Positions 9,691 to 18,802 of a DNA stretch of 64,000 nt are shown in pieces. The position numbers and the translations under genes are program-made. The notes beneath the pieces were generated by a model, which was given only the letters and a program-made list of their open reading frames with translations, did no database searches and had not been told where the DNA came from. Position 1 is the stretch's first letter, and each line of letters begins with the position of its first letter. The stretch is from Holophaga sp. (GTDB lineage: Bacteria; Acidobacteriota; Holophagae; Holophagales; Holophagaceae): NCBI GenBank assembly GCA_016715205.1, contig JADKBC010000013.1, positions 1 to 64,000 of the forward strand, given 5' to 3'.

Positions 9691-11019
9691 ATGGTCGCAT
9701 CCGCCAAGAAGGTGTTCGTTCTTGACACCAATGTCCTGCTGCATGATCCCCAGGCCATTTTCCGATTCCAGGAGCACGACATCGTGATCCCGATCGTGGT
9801 GATCGAAGAAATCGATACCTTCAAGAAGGATCAGACGGAAATCGGGCGCAACGCCCGCTCCGTCTCGCGCCAACTGGACAAGCTCCGCACCCTTGGCAAT
9901 CTCAGCGATGGGGTGGTCATGGAAGGGGGCGGGATCCTGAAGGTGGATGTGGCGCCCTATCGCCAGGATTTGGGCTTCTCGACCCTCGACAAGCACAAGG
10001 CCGATAACCAGATCCTGGCCTGCGCGCTGGAATTGCTGAAGACCCGCAAAGAAAAAGTGGTGCTGGTCACCAAGGACACGAACCTGCGCATCAAGGCCGA
10101 TGCCGCTCGGCTGGAAGCCGAGGACTACACCACGGATCGCGTGGAGATGGACGGCCTGTACACCGGCACAGCCCAGTGGGAGGTGGATGGCGTGCAGGTG
10201 GATCTGGTCTATGCGGGCGGGCTGGTGCCACCCGAGGATCGGCCCCTACAACCCAATCAGTTTGTGACGCTGCTGGACCGCGCCAACGAAAGCCACACGG
10301 CGGTGGGGCGCTTCTATGCTGCGGATGGTCACATCCACCCACTCAAACGCACTGAGCAGCCACCCTGGGGCATCAAGGCCCGCAACCGCGAGCAGCAATT
10401 CGCCCTTGAGCTTCTGCTGGATGATTCCATCCAGGTGGTAACGCTGTTGGGCAAGGCAGGCACGGGCAAAACCCTGTTGGCCATTGCCGCGGGTTTGCAG
10501 CAGGTGGTGGATGACGAGCGGTACAACAAGTTGCTGGTGAGCCGCCCCGTAATGCCCATGGGCCGCGACATCGGTTTCCTGCCAGGCGATATCGAAGAAA
10601 AACTTCGCCCCTACATGCAGCCCATTTTCGACAATCTGGATTTCATCGTGGCGGCCAACACCGAGATGCGGCGCCGCTCCAGCATGACCGTGGGACAGCT
10701 CGAAGAAGGCGGCTACCTGAGCGTGGAACCCCTCACCTACATTCGCGGCCGCAGCATCCCCAACCAATACATCATCGTGGATGAGGCCCAGAACCTGACG
10801 CCCCACGAGATCAAGACCATCCTCACCCGGGCCGGGGAGGGCACCAAGGTGGTGCTCACCGGGGATCCCTACCAGATCGATAACCCGTACGTGGATGCCA
10901 GTACCAACGGCTTGAGCTACCTGGCCGAGCATTTCAAGCACCTGGATATTTCGGGCCATGTAACCCTGACCAAGGGCGAACGATCCCGCATGGCCGAACT
11001 GGCCAGCAACCTACTCTAG
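9691..11019 (+). CDS. PhoH family protein with N-terminal PIN domain
   Basis: About 442 residues, matching the PIN-PhoH (YlaK-like) architecture. The PIN nuclease domain covers about residues 5-150 with its first acidic residue in VLDTNVLLHD. A PhoH ATPase occupies about 240-440, with a Walker A GKAGTGKT near residue 253 and Walker B IIVDEAQNL near 361. Family members are RNA helicase/nuclease-type proteins; the PIN domain predicts ribonuclease activity. ATG 9691 is preceded by GGGGAG; an upstream in-frame ATG at 9679 is less likely. The gene heads a tight run with the small membrane protein (10-base gap) and tyrS. Confidence 0.88.
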   Translation: MVASAKKVFVLDTNVLLHDPQAIFRFQEHDIVIPIVVIEEIDTFKKDQTEIGRNARSVSRQLDKLRTLGNLSDGVVMEGGGILKVDVAPYRQDLGFSTLDKHKADNQILACALELLKTRKEKVVLVTKDTNLRIKADAARLEAEDYTTDRVEMDGLYTGTAQWEVDGVQVDLVYAGGLVPPEDRPLQPNQFVTLLDRANESHTAVGRFYAADGHIHPLKRTEQPPWGIKARNREQQFALELLLDDSIQVVTLLGKAGTGKTLLAIAAGLQQVVDDERYNKLLVSRPVMPMGRDIGFLPGDIEEKLRPYMQPIFDNLDFIVAANTEMRRRSSMTVGQLEEGGYLSVEPLTYIRGRSIPNQYIIVDEAQNLTPHEIKTILTRAGEGTKVVLTGDPYQIDNPYVDASTNGLSYLAEHFKHLDISGHVTLTKGERSRMAELASNLL

Positions 11020-11029
11020 GGCGTTTCCA

Positions 11030-11563
11030 ATGACGGATGGAAGTTGGGAATCGGAGGCCGCGCCCGCCAAAAAAGGGATGCCCACCTGGGCCAAGGTCAG
11101 CCTGGGCTGCTGCGGCGGCTGTGTCTTGGTATTCATCCTGTTGATGGCCACCTGCGTGGGTGGGGTGCACTGGGTATCCAAGCACGGTGTGCCTGGGGTG
11201 CTCGACAAGGCCGTGGGCTCGGCCTTTCTCGACAAGGCCTGGGCGGACATGGATCGCACCGTGCGGGGACTGCGCACGGAGCAAGGCACCAAGGCGCTCT
11301 ATTCCGCCAATCCAGGGCTCTCCAGTGTCTTCCCCACGGAGGAGGATTTCCTGAAGGAAGCGGAGGAGTGGCGCCCCAAGCTGGGCGAATTTCCGGCGCA
11401 GCGGCCCACCCTGCAGGAACTGGTCCGGGAGCAGAAGGGCAGCAGCCACTTCAACGTGAACACCTCCAACGGCCGGACCAGCATTGAATACCAGATTCCC
11501 AAGGGCGGGATGCTGCACCTGGAACTGGAAGCGGAAAAGCTCGTGGATGTGCGGGTGGAGTAG
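11030..11563 (+). CDS. Small single-pass membrane protein, unknown function
   Basis: Encodes 177 residues that I do not recognise. A polar N-terminus of about 20 residues is followed by one transmembrane helix (about 23-48, with a Cys-rich start SLGCCGGCVLVFILL). A periplasmic or extracellular domain of about 125 residues of mixed alpha/beta character completes it. No signal cleavage site or lipobox is evident. It starts 10 bases after phoH and ends 32 bases before tyrS, so it is probably co-transcribed with both. Confidence 0.72.
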   Translation: MTDGSWESEAAPAKKGMPTWAKVSLGCCGGCVLVFILLMATCVGGVHWVSKHGVPGVLDKAVGSAFLDKAWADMDRTVRGLRTEQGTKALYSANPGLSSVFPTEEDFLKEAEEWRPKLGEFPAQRPTLQELVREQKGSSHFNVNTSNGRTSIEYQIPKGGMLHLELEAEKLVDVRVE

Positions 11564-11595
11564 CACTGAGGCGCGATTTCAGGGAAGATGCTCCT

Positions 11596-12789
11596 ATGAG
11601 CCATGTTCCCGTACCCGATGCCCTTGCCTTGCTGCTCAAGGGTTCTGTCACCTGCCACACCAAAGAAATGCTGGAAGCCCGCTTGAAGGCGGGTCGGCCA
11701 CTCCGCGTCAAGGCTGGGTTTGACCCTACGGCGCCCGATCTCCATCTGGGGCATGGCGTGTTGCTGCGGAAGATGGCCCAGTTCCAGAAGCTGGGGCATA
11801 CCGTCATCTTCCTCATCGGGGATTTTACCGGCATGATTGGCGACCCCACCGGCAAGAAGGCCACGCGCCCAGCCCTGACCCGGGACGAGATCAACGCCAA
11901 CGCCGAAACCTACAAGGCCCAGGTGTTCAAGATCCTGGATCCCGAAAAAACGGAGATCCGTTTCAACAGTGAATGGTTGGACCCGCTGCACGGCCCCGAT
12001 TGGATCCGGCTGGCTTCCAAGTTCACCGTGGCCCAGATGCTGGAGCGTAACGATTTCCAGAAGCGCATGGCCGCCAGTGAGCCCATCAGCTTCCACGAAT
12101 TGCTGTATCCGTTGGTGCAGGCATACGATTCCGTGGCGCTCAAAGCCGATGTGGAACTGGGCGGCAATGATCAGCTCTTCAACCTCATGCGCGGCCGCGA
12201 CCTGCAGGATGCCCTTGGCCAGCCGCCCCAGATCGTGCTGACTGTACCGCTGCTGTTGGGGTTGGACGGCGTAGAAAAGATGTCCAAATCCCTGGGCAAC
12301 TACATCGGATTCTTTGAATGCGCCGATGATCAGTTCGGCAAGGCCATGAGCATTTCCGACACGCTGATGTGGGATTGGTACTTGCTGCTCACGGACCGGC
12401 TGCCCAGCGAGATCGAAACGCTCAAAACGGGCCATCCCATGGACGCCAAGAAAGCCCTGGCCCGGGAGATCGTGGCCCAATTCCATGGCGTGGCGGAAGG
12501 TGTGGCCGCCGAGGAGCGCTGGGTGCGCCGCTTTTCAGAGCGCAAAACCGAAGATGTTCCAGATGTCATGGTTGCCCCGACCGCTGGCGAAACCCTGCTC
12601 AGCCGCCTGCTGGTGGAGCGGGGAATGGCCACCTCACGCAAGGAAGCTGAACGGCTCATTGGTCAAGGCGCGGTAAGCTTGGATGGTTCCAAGGTCTCTG
12701 ATGTCCAGTGCAAGGTGGATCTCCAGCCCGGTGATCACCTGCTGGTGCGTGCGGGGAAACTTAAGCTCGAACGGTGGGTGGTGAAATGA
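11596..12789 (+). CDS. tyrS: Tyrosine--tRNA ligase
   Basis: A class I aminoacyl-tRNA synthetase charging tRNA-Tyr. The 397 residues include the HIGH-equivalent HLGH near residue 49, the KMSKS motif near 228, and a C-terminal S4 RNA-binding domain (about 330-395, LVERGMATSRKEAERLI). Length and the S4 tail fit the TyrZ-like type of bacterial TyrRS. The stop TGA overlaps the ATG of the next gene (ATGA), indicating translational coupling to the PATAN/SPOR protein. Confidence 0.95.
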   Translation: MSHVPVPDALALLLKGSVTCHTKEMLEARLKAGRPLRVKAGFDPTAPDLHLGHGVLLRKMAQFQKLGHTVIFLIGDFTGMIGDPTGKKATRPALTRDEINANAETYKAQVFKILDPEKTEIRFNSEWLDPLHGPDWIRLASKFTVAQMLERNDFQKRMAASEPISFHELLYPLVQAYDSVALKADVELGGNDQLFNLMRGRDLQDALGQPPQIVLTVPLLLGLDGVEKMSKSLGNYIGFFECADDQFGKAMSISDTLMWDWYLLLTDRLPSEIETLKTGHPMDAKKALAREIVAQFHGVAEGVAAEERWVRRFSERKTEDVPDVMVAPTAGETLLSRLLVERGMATSRKEAERLIGQGAVSLDGSKVSDVQCKVDLQPGDHLLVRAGKLKLERWVVK

Positions 12790-14468
12790 CACGCATGGCC
12801 CTCCAAGACCTTTTCCAGCGCCATCGAGAGAAGGCCACGGGCCTCTGGAAACTGGGACAGGAGCCTTCTCGAACCATCTTTTTTGAAGCTGGCGACATCG
12901 TGTTCGCCCAGAGCACCTTCCCTTCGGACCGGCTCACCCATCTGCTGGTGGAGCGAGGCAAGCTCACCCAAACCCAGCTGGATTACGCCCTGGCCAACCT
13001 TCGGCCGGGCATCAGCATCGGGAAGAATCTGATCGAAATGGGCTTTATTACCCAGAGAGACCTGCTGGATGTGGCCCGTGCCCAGGTGGAGCGGGTGGTG
13101 AGCGGCGCCTTGGCTACCCCCGACGAGATGCCTCATTTTGACGGCCGGGATTTGGACGCCAACGTGGTGCGGCTCCCCTTTGATACACCCGAGTTGCTGC
13201 TCAATGGCCTGCTGGGGCTCAAGGACCGGGAAGGTCTTCTGGAGCTGCTGGGGCCTCTGAATCAGGTGGTGGTGCTCCAGGGGCGGCGACTCATGGAAAT
13301 GACCCTGCCCGCGGATCTGGCCAAGCTGCCCCCGCTGCTGGATGGCACCCACACACTGCTTGAACTGAGCCGGGAATCCCTGGCCGAACCCCTTCGCTTG
13401 GGTGCCTTTGCCCTGTTTCTGCGGGAAATGGGTTGGGCGCGCCTGCACGAGATGCCTCCCTTGGATCGGGGTGCCCTGGACATGGCGTTGGCTCCCGAGC
13501 CCGAGGCCCTTTCTGGCCCGCTGCCTGAACCCGACCTGGACACGGTGCCTTCTTTGTTTTCTACCATCCATGCCGCCGCCAAGCCCACCACCAACCTGGA
13601 GCATCTCTCCGAGGCCTTCGACGCCTTGCCAGAGACCGAGCCTGAACCCCTTCGTCTGGATTCCGATTTCGCGGTGGAGACCGGACAGGCGATTCTGCCA
13701 ACACCCACCTCCGAGTTGCCCGAGCAGCCTGAATTCGAAATGCTGCCCGCTCCTCCCGAGCCGGAAGCACCCCCCCTGGAACCGGAACCGGCGGTTACCA
13801 TCCTTCCCTCGACCCTGACCGATCCGGACCCTATGGAAATTCCCCCGGCCCCTGACTTCACCGAGGAACCTCCCAAGCGACCCCTGACCGGCTTGCTGGT
13901 GGTGGTTGGCCTTCTGGTGGTAGTAGGTGCGGTCTACGGTTGGAAGCGATTGCGCAGGCCCAAAGCACCCCCAGCCCCGGTCACAACCGTGCCGCCAGCT
14001 GTGACGGTCAAGGCCCCAGAACCGAAAACCCCGAGCCCGGAAAAAGGAGCGGTGGAACCTCCGCCTGCCCCTGAAGCCAAGCCCACCCCAGTTCCACCCA
14101 AGGAGGTGGAAATCGGCGCCAAGGATCGGGCGGATGCCCTCCGGAAAGGGGATATCGCCCGGGCCGTGCGTCAAGGCGAACGGATGGTCGCCGAATTACC
14201 CAAGAATCAGTGGACCCTTCGGCTGGAGATCGCCTGTCAGCCCGAAACCCTCGTGCGGGCAGTGGCCCTTTTTGACACAGCTTCCCCGGATCTGTGGCTG
14301 TTGCCCTTGTCCCTCCGGGATGGCCGGGGCTGCTATCAAGTCTTCTATGCCCACTTCCCCACCAAGGAGGCCGCCGAGGCTGCAGGGCGAAAGCTCCCGG
14401 CCGCCTTCCGGAGTGAGGGCAACAAACCTAAACCCTTCAAAATCGGGGAGATCGTAACCCGGCTGTAG
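12786..14468 (+). CDS. PATAN (DUF4388) domain protein with transmembrane helix and SPOR-like C-terminus
   Basis: About 560 residues with an unusual layout. Residues 10-110 match the PATAN/DUF4388 pattern (FFEAGDIVFAQS, DRLTHLLVERGKL, GKNLIEMGFIT), found in regulatory proteins. A long Pro/Glu-rich linker (about 230-360) leads to one transmembrane helix near 368-385 (LLVVVGLLVVVGAVYGW). A second Pro-rich linker follows, and the last 80 residues resemble a SPOR domain (WTLRLEIAC at its start, CYQVFYAHFPTKEAAEAA later). An N-in topology would place the PATAN part in the cytoplasm and the SPOR-like part in the periplasm, where SPOR domains bind denuded septal glycans. The start overlaps the tyrS stop by four bases. 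The SPOR call is by eye only. Confidence 0.7.
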   Translation: MTRMALQDLFQRHREKATGLWKLGQEPSRTIFFEAGDIVFAQSTFPSDRLTHLLVERGKLTQTQLDYALANLRPGISIGKNLIEMGFITQRDLLDVARAQVERVVSGALATPDEMPHFDGRDLDANVVRLPFDTPELLLNGLLGLKDREGLLELLGPLNQVVVLQGRRLMEMTLPADLAKLPPLLDGTHTLLELSRESLAEPLRLGAFALFLREMGWARLHEMPPLDRGALDMALAPEPEALSGPLPEPDLDTVPSLFSTIHAAAKPTTNLEHLSEAFDALPETEPEPLRLDSDFAVETGQAILPTPTSELPEQPEFEMLPAPPEPEAPPLEPEPAVTILPSTLTDPDPMEIPPAPDFTEEPPKRPLTGLLVVVGLLVVVGAVYGWKRLRRPKAPPAPVTTVPPAVTVKAPEPKTPSPEKGAVEPPPAPEAKPTPVPPKEVEIGAKDRADALRKGDIARAVRQGERMVAELPKNQWTLRLEIACQPETLVRAVALFDTASPDLWLLPLSLRDGRGCYQVFYAHFPTKEAAEAAGRKLPAAFRSEGNKPKPFKIGEIVTRL

Positions 14469-14553
14469 GTCATTTAGGTTGCAATGTGTAAAAACCATAA
14501 AGGTCAGTCTTTCATTCCTAAAGGCTTGAAAGGGTGTATCGGGTTATTGAATG

Positions 14554-14581
14554 TTTACATTTCGGCAAACCGGAATATAAT
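14554..14581 (+). promoter_or_regulatory. Sigma70-type promoter for rlpA-ispD
   Basis: TTTACA (14554-14559) and a consensus TATAAT (14576-14581) are separated by 16 bases, in a locally AT-rich gap between two genes. The predicted transcription start is near 14588, about 35 bases before the first rlpA start codon. Confidence 0.65.
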
Positions 14582-14622
14582 GGTTCGATAAGGTCGCGTC
14601 GACCCTGGTCTTTCGGAGCGTC

Positions 14623-15477
14623 ATGGAGTTCAATCCGCTTTCCACCCAGAACTGGAGCCGAGCCTTCAATATTTGGATCGAAGACATCCAGGTTTGCTTC
14701 CAGCCGGTGATGGAGTTGGAGCGGGTGCTGGTGCGCGGCGGCCTCCTTCGGAAAGTTCGCAGCCTGACCAAGGTTTCGGCGGTGGTGGTGTCCATGCTTT
14801 TTACCATTCACTGCACGAATCCGCGGCCTTCTTCGCCGATATCTGCAAGTTCAGCGGCATTGTCTTCGGCCACCTTTTCCTCGCCCGGTGACTACGAGTT
14901 GGGTGAAGCCAGTTGGTACGGCAGCGACGAGGATGGCTTCGAGGGCAAGCCCACCGCCAACGGTGAGCTGTTTGATCCCACCCAACTGACCTGTGCCCAC
15001 CGGACCTTGCCTCTGGGCAGTTTCGTGGAAGTGGAAAACCTTGAAAATGGGAAGCGGGCCATGCTTCGGGTCAATGACCGCGGCCCCTTTGCCCGAGGGC
15101 GCATCCTGGATGCTTCCCGCCAGGGCGCCAAAACCCTTGGGTTCCTTGGGCAGGGGACCGCTCGGGTCAAGCTGCGCTTGGTGCAAGCCGACGGTAGCCC
15201 AGCCTTCCTGAATCCGGCTTCGGATCAGTCTGATCCCTTCACGGTGCAGGTCGCGGCCTTGACCGAACCCATGAATATCGAGAGGTTGAGTCGGGAATTG
15301 CGAGATGCGTTTGGCCCTGTGAACCTCCAGGAAACGCATACCCGGGATGGCGTATTGGTCAAACGGGTTCGAGTTGGAAGCTATTCCAGGTTTGAAGACG
15401 CCCAGCGGGCGGCTGAGGAAATTTCCAAGCGCTTCGGGGACCGCGGTGTCGAACCCTTCATCATCCGACGCCGCTAA
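14623..15477 (+). CDS. rlpA: RlpA-type septal lytic transglycosylase with SPOR domain, lipoprotein
   Basis: RlpA cleaves or binds denuded peptidoglycan at the septum. A double-psi beta-barrel domain (about residues 90-185) contains the typical ASWYG start, TANGE, AHRTLPLG and VNDRGPF motifs. A SPOR domain lies at about 205-284 (PFTVQVAAL to the end). A hydrophobic stretch ending in MLFTIHC looks like a lipoprotein signal, but it lies some 60 residues from the first ATG. A GTG at 14731, nine bases after GGAG, would place it in a normal signal-peptide position and may be the true start. The gene overlaps ispD by 32 bases. Confidence 0.85.
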   Translation: MEFNPLSTQNWSRAFNIWIEDIQVCFQPVMELERVLVRGGLLRKVRSLTKVSAVVVSMLFTIHCTNPRPSSPISASSAALSSATFSSPGDYELGEASWYGSDEDGFEGKPTANGELFDPTQLTCAHRTLPLGSFVEVENLENGKRAMLRVNDRGPFARGRILDASRQGAKTLGFLGQGTARVKLRLVQADGSPAFLNPASDQSDPFTVQVAALTEPMNIERLSRELRDAFGPVNLQETHTRDGVLVKRVRVGSYSRFEDAQRAAEEISKRFGDRGVEPFIIRRR

Positions 15478-16141
15478 GCCCTACTTGCTGATTCCGGCAG
15501 GTGGTCGGGGGCTGCGCATGGGTGGGGGAATTCCGAAACAGTTTCGGGATTGGGGCGGCGTGCCGTTGCTGCGAGCGACGATTCAGGCCTTTCTGGACCC
15601 TCAGATGCCCCAGTTTGCGGGGATCTCCCTGGCTGTGCCTGAGGATCGGCTGCACGAGGCACAAGCCTGGGATTTTGGGGTTCCCTGCTGGGTGACGGTG
15701 GGCGGAGAGTCCCGGCAGAAGTCAGTGGCCATGGCCCTGGCCTGCATCCCAGATTATCCGGATGCTCCGGTTCTGATTCATGATGCGGTGCGGCCCTTTC
15801 CGCCCACTGGGCCGGTCTGGGCAGCCCTCAAGGCCCTGGATCGGTGGGACGGGGTGCTACTGGCCGAGGTGTCCACGGACACCTTGAAACGGGTGGATGC
15901 CCAGGGCAGGGTGCTGGCCACCGAACCTCGAGAAGCCATCTACCGAGCCCAGACGCCTCAGATCGCCAAGCTTTCCACTTGGCGCCGAGCCTTTGCCTGG
16001 GCTCAGCACAGTGGGTTTGTGGGAACCGATGATGTCTCACTGCTTGAAGCCCAGGGGCTGCAGGTGGGCATCGTGACGTCGCCTGCCTCCAATGTGAAGT
16101 TAACGACCCCCGAAGACTGGTACCGCCTTTCACCGAGTTGA
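15446..16141 (+). CDS. ispD: 2-C-methyl-D-erythritol 4-phosphate cytidylyltransferase
   Basis: Catalyses the CTP-dependent third step of the MEP isoprenoid pathway. The nucleotidyltransferase signature reads PAGGRGLRMGGGIPKQF near the N-terminus, with HDAVRPF, QTPQ and TDDVSLLE further on. I chose GTG 15446, preceded by GGGGA at five bases, which gives 231 residues, the family's usual length. This start lies inside the 3' end of rlpA, so the two are probably co-translated. Confidence 0.92.
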   Translation: MSNPSSSDAAKPYLLIPAGGRGLRMGGGIPKQFRDWGGVPLLRATIQAFLDPQMPQFAGISLAVPEDRLHEAQAWDFGVPCWVTVGGESRQKSVAMALACIPDYPDAPVLIHDAVRPFPPTGPVWAALKALDRWDGVLLAEVSTDTLKRVDAQGRVLATEPREAIYRAQTPQIAKLSTWRRAFAWAQHSGFVGTDDVSLLEAQGLQVGIVTSPASNVKLTTPEDWYRLSPS

Positions 16142-16255
16142 CCACAGCCTGTAGTGAGGCGACCACAATTTGGGTTCGGGAGTCTTGTGTATCTGCAGAA
16201 ATAAAACGGTTAATTGTTTGGCATAAATATTGATTATGTGGGTGCTGAGGCCGTT

Positions 16256-17176
16256 ATGCCCCGAAGCCAACACCCCCAGACCTTGCGCCAACCCGTCACG
16301 GTGACGGGCCACGGATTGCATACCAACAAGCCCTGCCGAGTGACGATCCACCCGGTGGCTCAGCCCACGGGCATCCGCTTCCTTCACGGCCCCACGGGCA
16401 TCGAAATCCCCGCCAAGGCGGATCTGGTCGGCGAATTGACCTTGGCCACCACCTTGACCAAGGATGGCTTACGTTTTGGCACCGTGGAACACCTTCTGGC
16501 TGCCCTGGCTGGGCTGGAAATCGAACACGCCATCATTGAAGTAGACAGCGAAGAGCTTCCGATCCTGGACGGTAGCGCCGGTCCTTGGGTGGAAGCCCTA
16601 GTAGCTGCTGGAACACGAACCCTGCCGGGATTCCGCCGGTTCATCAAGGTGCTACGCCCCGTGGAGGTTTCCGCCCAGGGCAAGTGGATGCGGGTTTCGC
16701 CCTACGCAGGCCTCCGGTTGCGCTACACCATCGATTTTGATCACCCCGCCATTGGGCGACAGAGCCGCGAAGTGAGCCTGACCCCTGAAAAATTCCGCCG
16801 CGAGCTGTCGACCGCGCGCACCTTCTGCATGGAACAGGATATTGCCTTCATGCGGTCCAAGGGCTTGGCCCTGGGTGGCAGCCTGGATAATGCGGTGGTT
16901 TTCTCCGCCACCGGCCCACTCAACGAAACCCTGCGGTATGAGGACGAAGCCGTCCGCCACAAGATGTTGGATCTGGTAGGCGATTTGGCCCTGCTGGGAG
17001 CTCCGTTGCTAGGGTTGGTGGAGGCTCACGCCGCTGGCCATGCCTTGCACATCGGTCTGGTCAAGGCGCTTCTGGCCGACACCCAGGCCTGGACGTGGTC
17101 GGATGCGGGTATCGCCGCTCCTGCGCGCCCCATGTTTGGCCACCGGCTGCCCTCGGTCCACCCACTGCCAGCCTAG
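16256..17176 (+). CDS. lpxC: UDP-3-O-acyl-N-acetylglucosamine deacetylase
   Basis: The committed, zinc-dependent step of lipid A synthesis, which marks the host as an LPS-making diderm. The 306 residues show the zinc motif VEHLLAAL, a second zinc cluster HKMLDLVGDLALLG, and the catalytic His region HAAGHALH. The start region LRQPVTVTGHGLHTNKP matches the family N-terminus. ATG 16256 is preceded by GAGG at five bases; an upstream in-frame ATG at 16214 is not conserved in the family. A 114-base AT-rich gap before it probably holds a promoter that I could not assign with confidence. Confidence 0.95.
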   Translation: MPRSQHPQTLRQPVTVTGHGLHTNKPCRVTIHPVAQPTGIRFLHGPTGIEIPAKADLVGELTLATTLTKDGLRFGTVEHLLAALAGLEIEHAIIEVDSEELPILDGSAGPWVEALVAAGTRTLPGFRRFIKVLRPVEVSAQGKWMRVSPYAGLRLRYTIDFDHPAIGRQSREVSLTPEKFRRELSTARTFCMEQDIAFMRSKGLALGGSLDNAVVFSATGPLNETLRYEDEAVRHKMLDLVGDLALLGAPLLGLVEAHAAGHALHIGLVKALLADTQAWTWSDAGIAAPARPMFGHRLPSVHPLPA

Positions 17177-17198
17177 AACGTAAGACTCTTCACCACAG

Positions 17199-17236
17199 CA
17201 ATAGCCCCGGAATCTTAAAAAGATCCGGGGCTATTG
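17199..17236. terminator. Bidirectional hairpin between convergent lpxC and chemoreceptor gene
   Basis: CAATAGCCCCGGA(A)TCTT pairs with AAGATCCGGGGCTATTG, giving about 17 base pairs with one bulge around a short A-rich loop. The T-tract is weak on both sides. Its position between two convergent stops supports a terminator role. Confidence 0.6.
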
Positions 17237-17251
17237 CGTTGGATCCCTGAA

Positions 17252-18802
17252 CTAAACTTTGAACCTGGAAACCAGGGCGTTCAGGCTTTCCGCTAGGCGG
17301 CTCAGTTCGTCCACGGTGCGGGTGGTCTCTCGGATCGTGGCGGCCATTTCCTCGGTGGCAGCGGCATTCTGCTCAGCAATGTTAGAGAGTTCGCCCATGG
17401 CGCCCACCACTGTGGAACTATCCTGGCTCTGGGTCTGGCTCTGGTTGCCGATGGTCTTCATGCGCTCGGCACTGGCAGTGATGGCTTCCTGGATGCTCTG
17501 GAGCGCGGAGCCAGCGGTGTTCACCATACTGGTGCCATCGTCGATGCTCTTGCTACTGGTATGGATCAGCGCCGTGATTTCCTTGGCGGCCTGGGCGCTG
17601 CGTTCGGCCAGCTTGCGGACTTCCTCGGCGACCACCGCGAAGCCCTTGCCGTGTTCACCGGCCTTGGCGGCTTCGATGGCGGCGTTGAGGGACAGCAGGT
17701 TGGTCTGGTTAGCAATCTCGGTGATGACCGTCAGGATGTTGCCAATCTGCTTGGAGTTCTGGTTGATGGCCTGCATGCCGGTGACGGCGGCATCCACTGC
17801 GGTTCCGCCCTTGGTGCCTGCGTTCTGGGCCTGATCAAAGACCTTGAGGGCATCCGAGACCGTTGAATAGATGACCTTCGAGGAACTGGCGATGGTGCCC
17901 ACGCTCCCGGTGGCCTGTTCGACACTGGATTTCTGGTTTTCGGCGGTGTGGGCGATGGCATCGGCGGTGGAAGCCATTTCGGTCATGCCAGCGGTCATCT
18001 GGAGCGAGCCCGACGCGATGTTGCTGGAGATGGAAATGACCTGCTGGACGATGCTCTGGATATTGCCCACGAAATGATTGAAGTGCTTGGAGAGCCGCGC
18101 GATTTCGTCATCGCCATCCACTTCGAGGCGAGCGGTGAGGTCGCCTTCGCCCTCGGAGATATCCCGCATGCTCTGCTGGATGACTTCCAGGGGCTTGACG
18201 ATGGCATTGCCCAACAGCAGGGCGGCGCCGAAGCCGAGGACGAGCATGACCACGCCCAGGATGACCATCTGGAACACGCCAAAGCGGATCTTTTCATCGA
18301 TGGCCGAGGTGTTCATGACCACCACCTGGTACCACTTTTTGCCCGGATCCGTCAGGTTATCGACTTCTGCCGTGCCGTCCATCAAATGGGCCACCACGAC
18401 TCGATAGCCCTTTTCTTCGTACTTGAGACTGCCGGTTCCGACCTTGTCCACGAAGAGTTTTGGGTCCAGGCCTTCGCCCTTGCCGAACTTCTTGGAGGCT
18501 TTCACGGTCACGGCCTTTTTATCGTCCACACCCACCACGATGCCCAAGGAAACATCCGGATCCTTGCCCAGGCTTTCCATGCCCTTGGCCATGGAATCGG
18601 TCTGGTCGATCTGGAGGAAGGCCTTGATGTTCTCCCCGGTCATGGCGGCCAGGCTGAGGCCTTTCTGCCACTGGGCTTCAGTCTGAACGGATTTGAGCGT
18701 CCATCCGGAGAACACACCTGCGGTGAGTGCCAAGACTGCCGTAAGGACAAGGATGGAATAGAGCAGCTTCTTGCGGATATTGAGGCGCTTCCAGAAGTCC
18801 AT
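17252..18802 (-). CDS. Methyl-accepting chemotaxis protein, transmembrane
   Basis: A chemoreceptor of 516 residues. Transmembrane helix 1 is at about 13-35, followed by a periplasmic single-Cache-like sensor region (about 36-175), helix 2 at about 178-200, HAMP at about 200-255 and the cytoplasmic signalling hairpin. The hairpin tip NLLSLNAAIEAAKAGEHGKG and the EVRKLAERS segment that contacts CheA/CheW are intact. The ligand is unknown. A GCCGATAG box (18841-18848, minus strand) just upstream resembles a sigma28 -10 element. Convergent with lpxC. Confidence 0.93.
   Translation of the reverse strand: MDFWKRLNIRKKLLYSILVLTAVLALTAGVFSGWTLKSVQTEAQWQKGLSLAAMTGENIKAFLQIDQTDSMAKGMESLGKDPDVSLGIVVGVDDKKAVTVKASKKFGKGEGLDPKLFVDKVGTGSLKYEEKGYRVVVAHLMDGTAEVDNLTDPGKKWYQVVVMNTSAIDEKIRFGVFQMVILGVVMLVLGFGAALLLGNAIVKPLEVIQQSMRDISEGEGDLTARLEVDGDDEIARLSKHFNHFVGNIQSIVQQVISISSNIASGSLQMTAGMTEMASTADAIAHTAENQKSSVEQATGSVGTIASSSKVIYSTVSDALKVFDQAQNAGTKGGTAVDAAVTGMQAINQNSKQIGNILTVITEIANQTNLLSLNAAIEAAKAGEHGKGFAVVAEEVRKLAERSAQAAKEITALIHTSSKSIDDGTSMVNTAGSALQSIQEAITASAERMKTIGNQSQTQSQDSSTVVGAMGELSNIAEQNAAATEEMAATIRETTRTVDELSRLAESLNALVSRFKV

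Noticed and set aside
12735..14174. A 479-residue open frame antisense to the PATAN/SPOR gene
   Set aside because: It is rich in Gln, Gly and Arg with no domain, as expected for a shadow of a GC-rich gene with biased codons.
16142..16255. A promoter for lpxC
   Set aside because: The region is AT-rich with several TTGT- and TAAAT-like words, but no -35/-10 pair at acceptable spacing stood out, so none is annotated.
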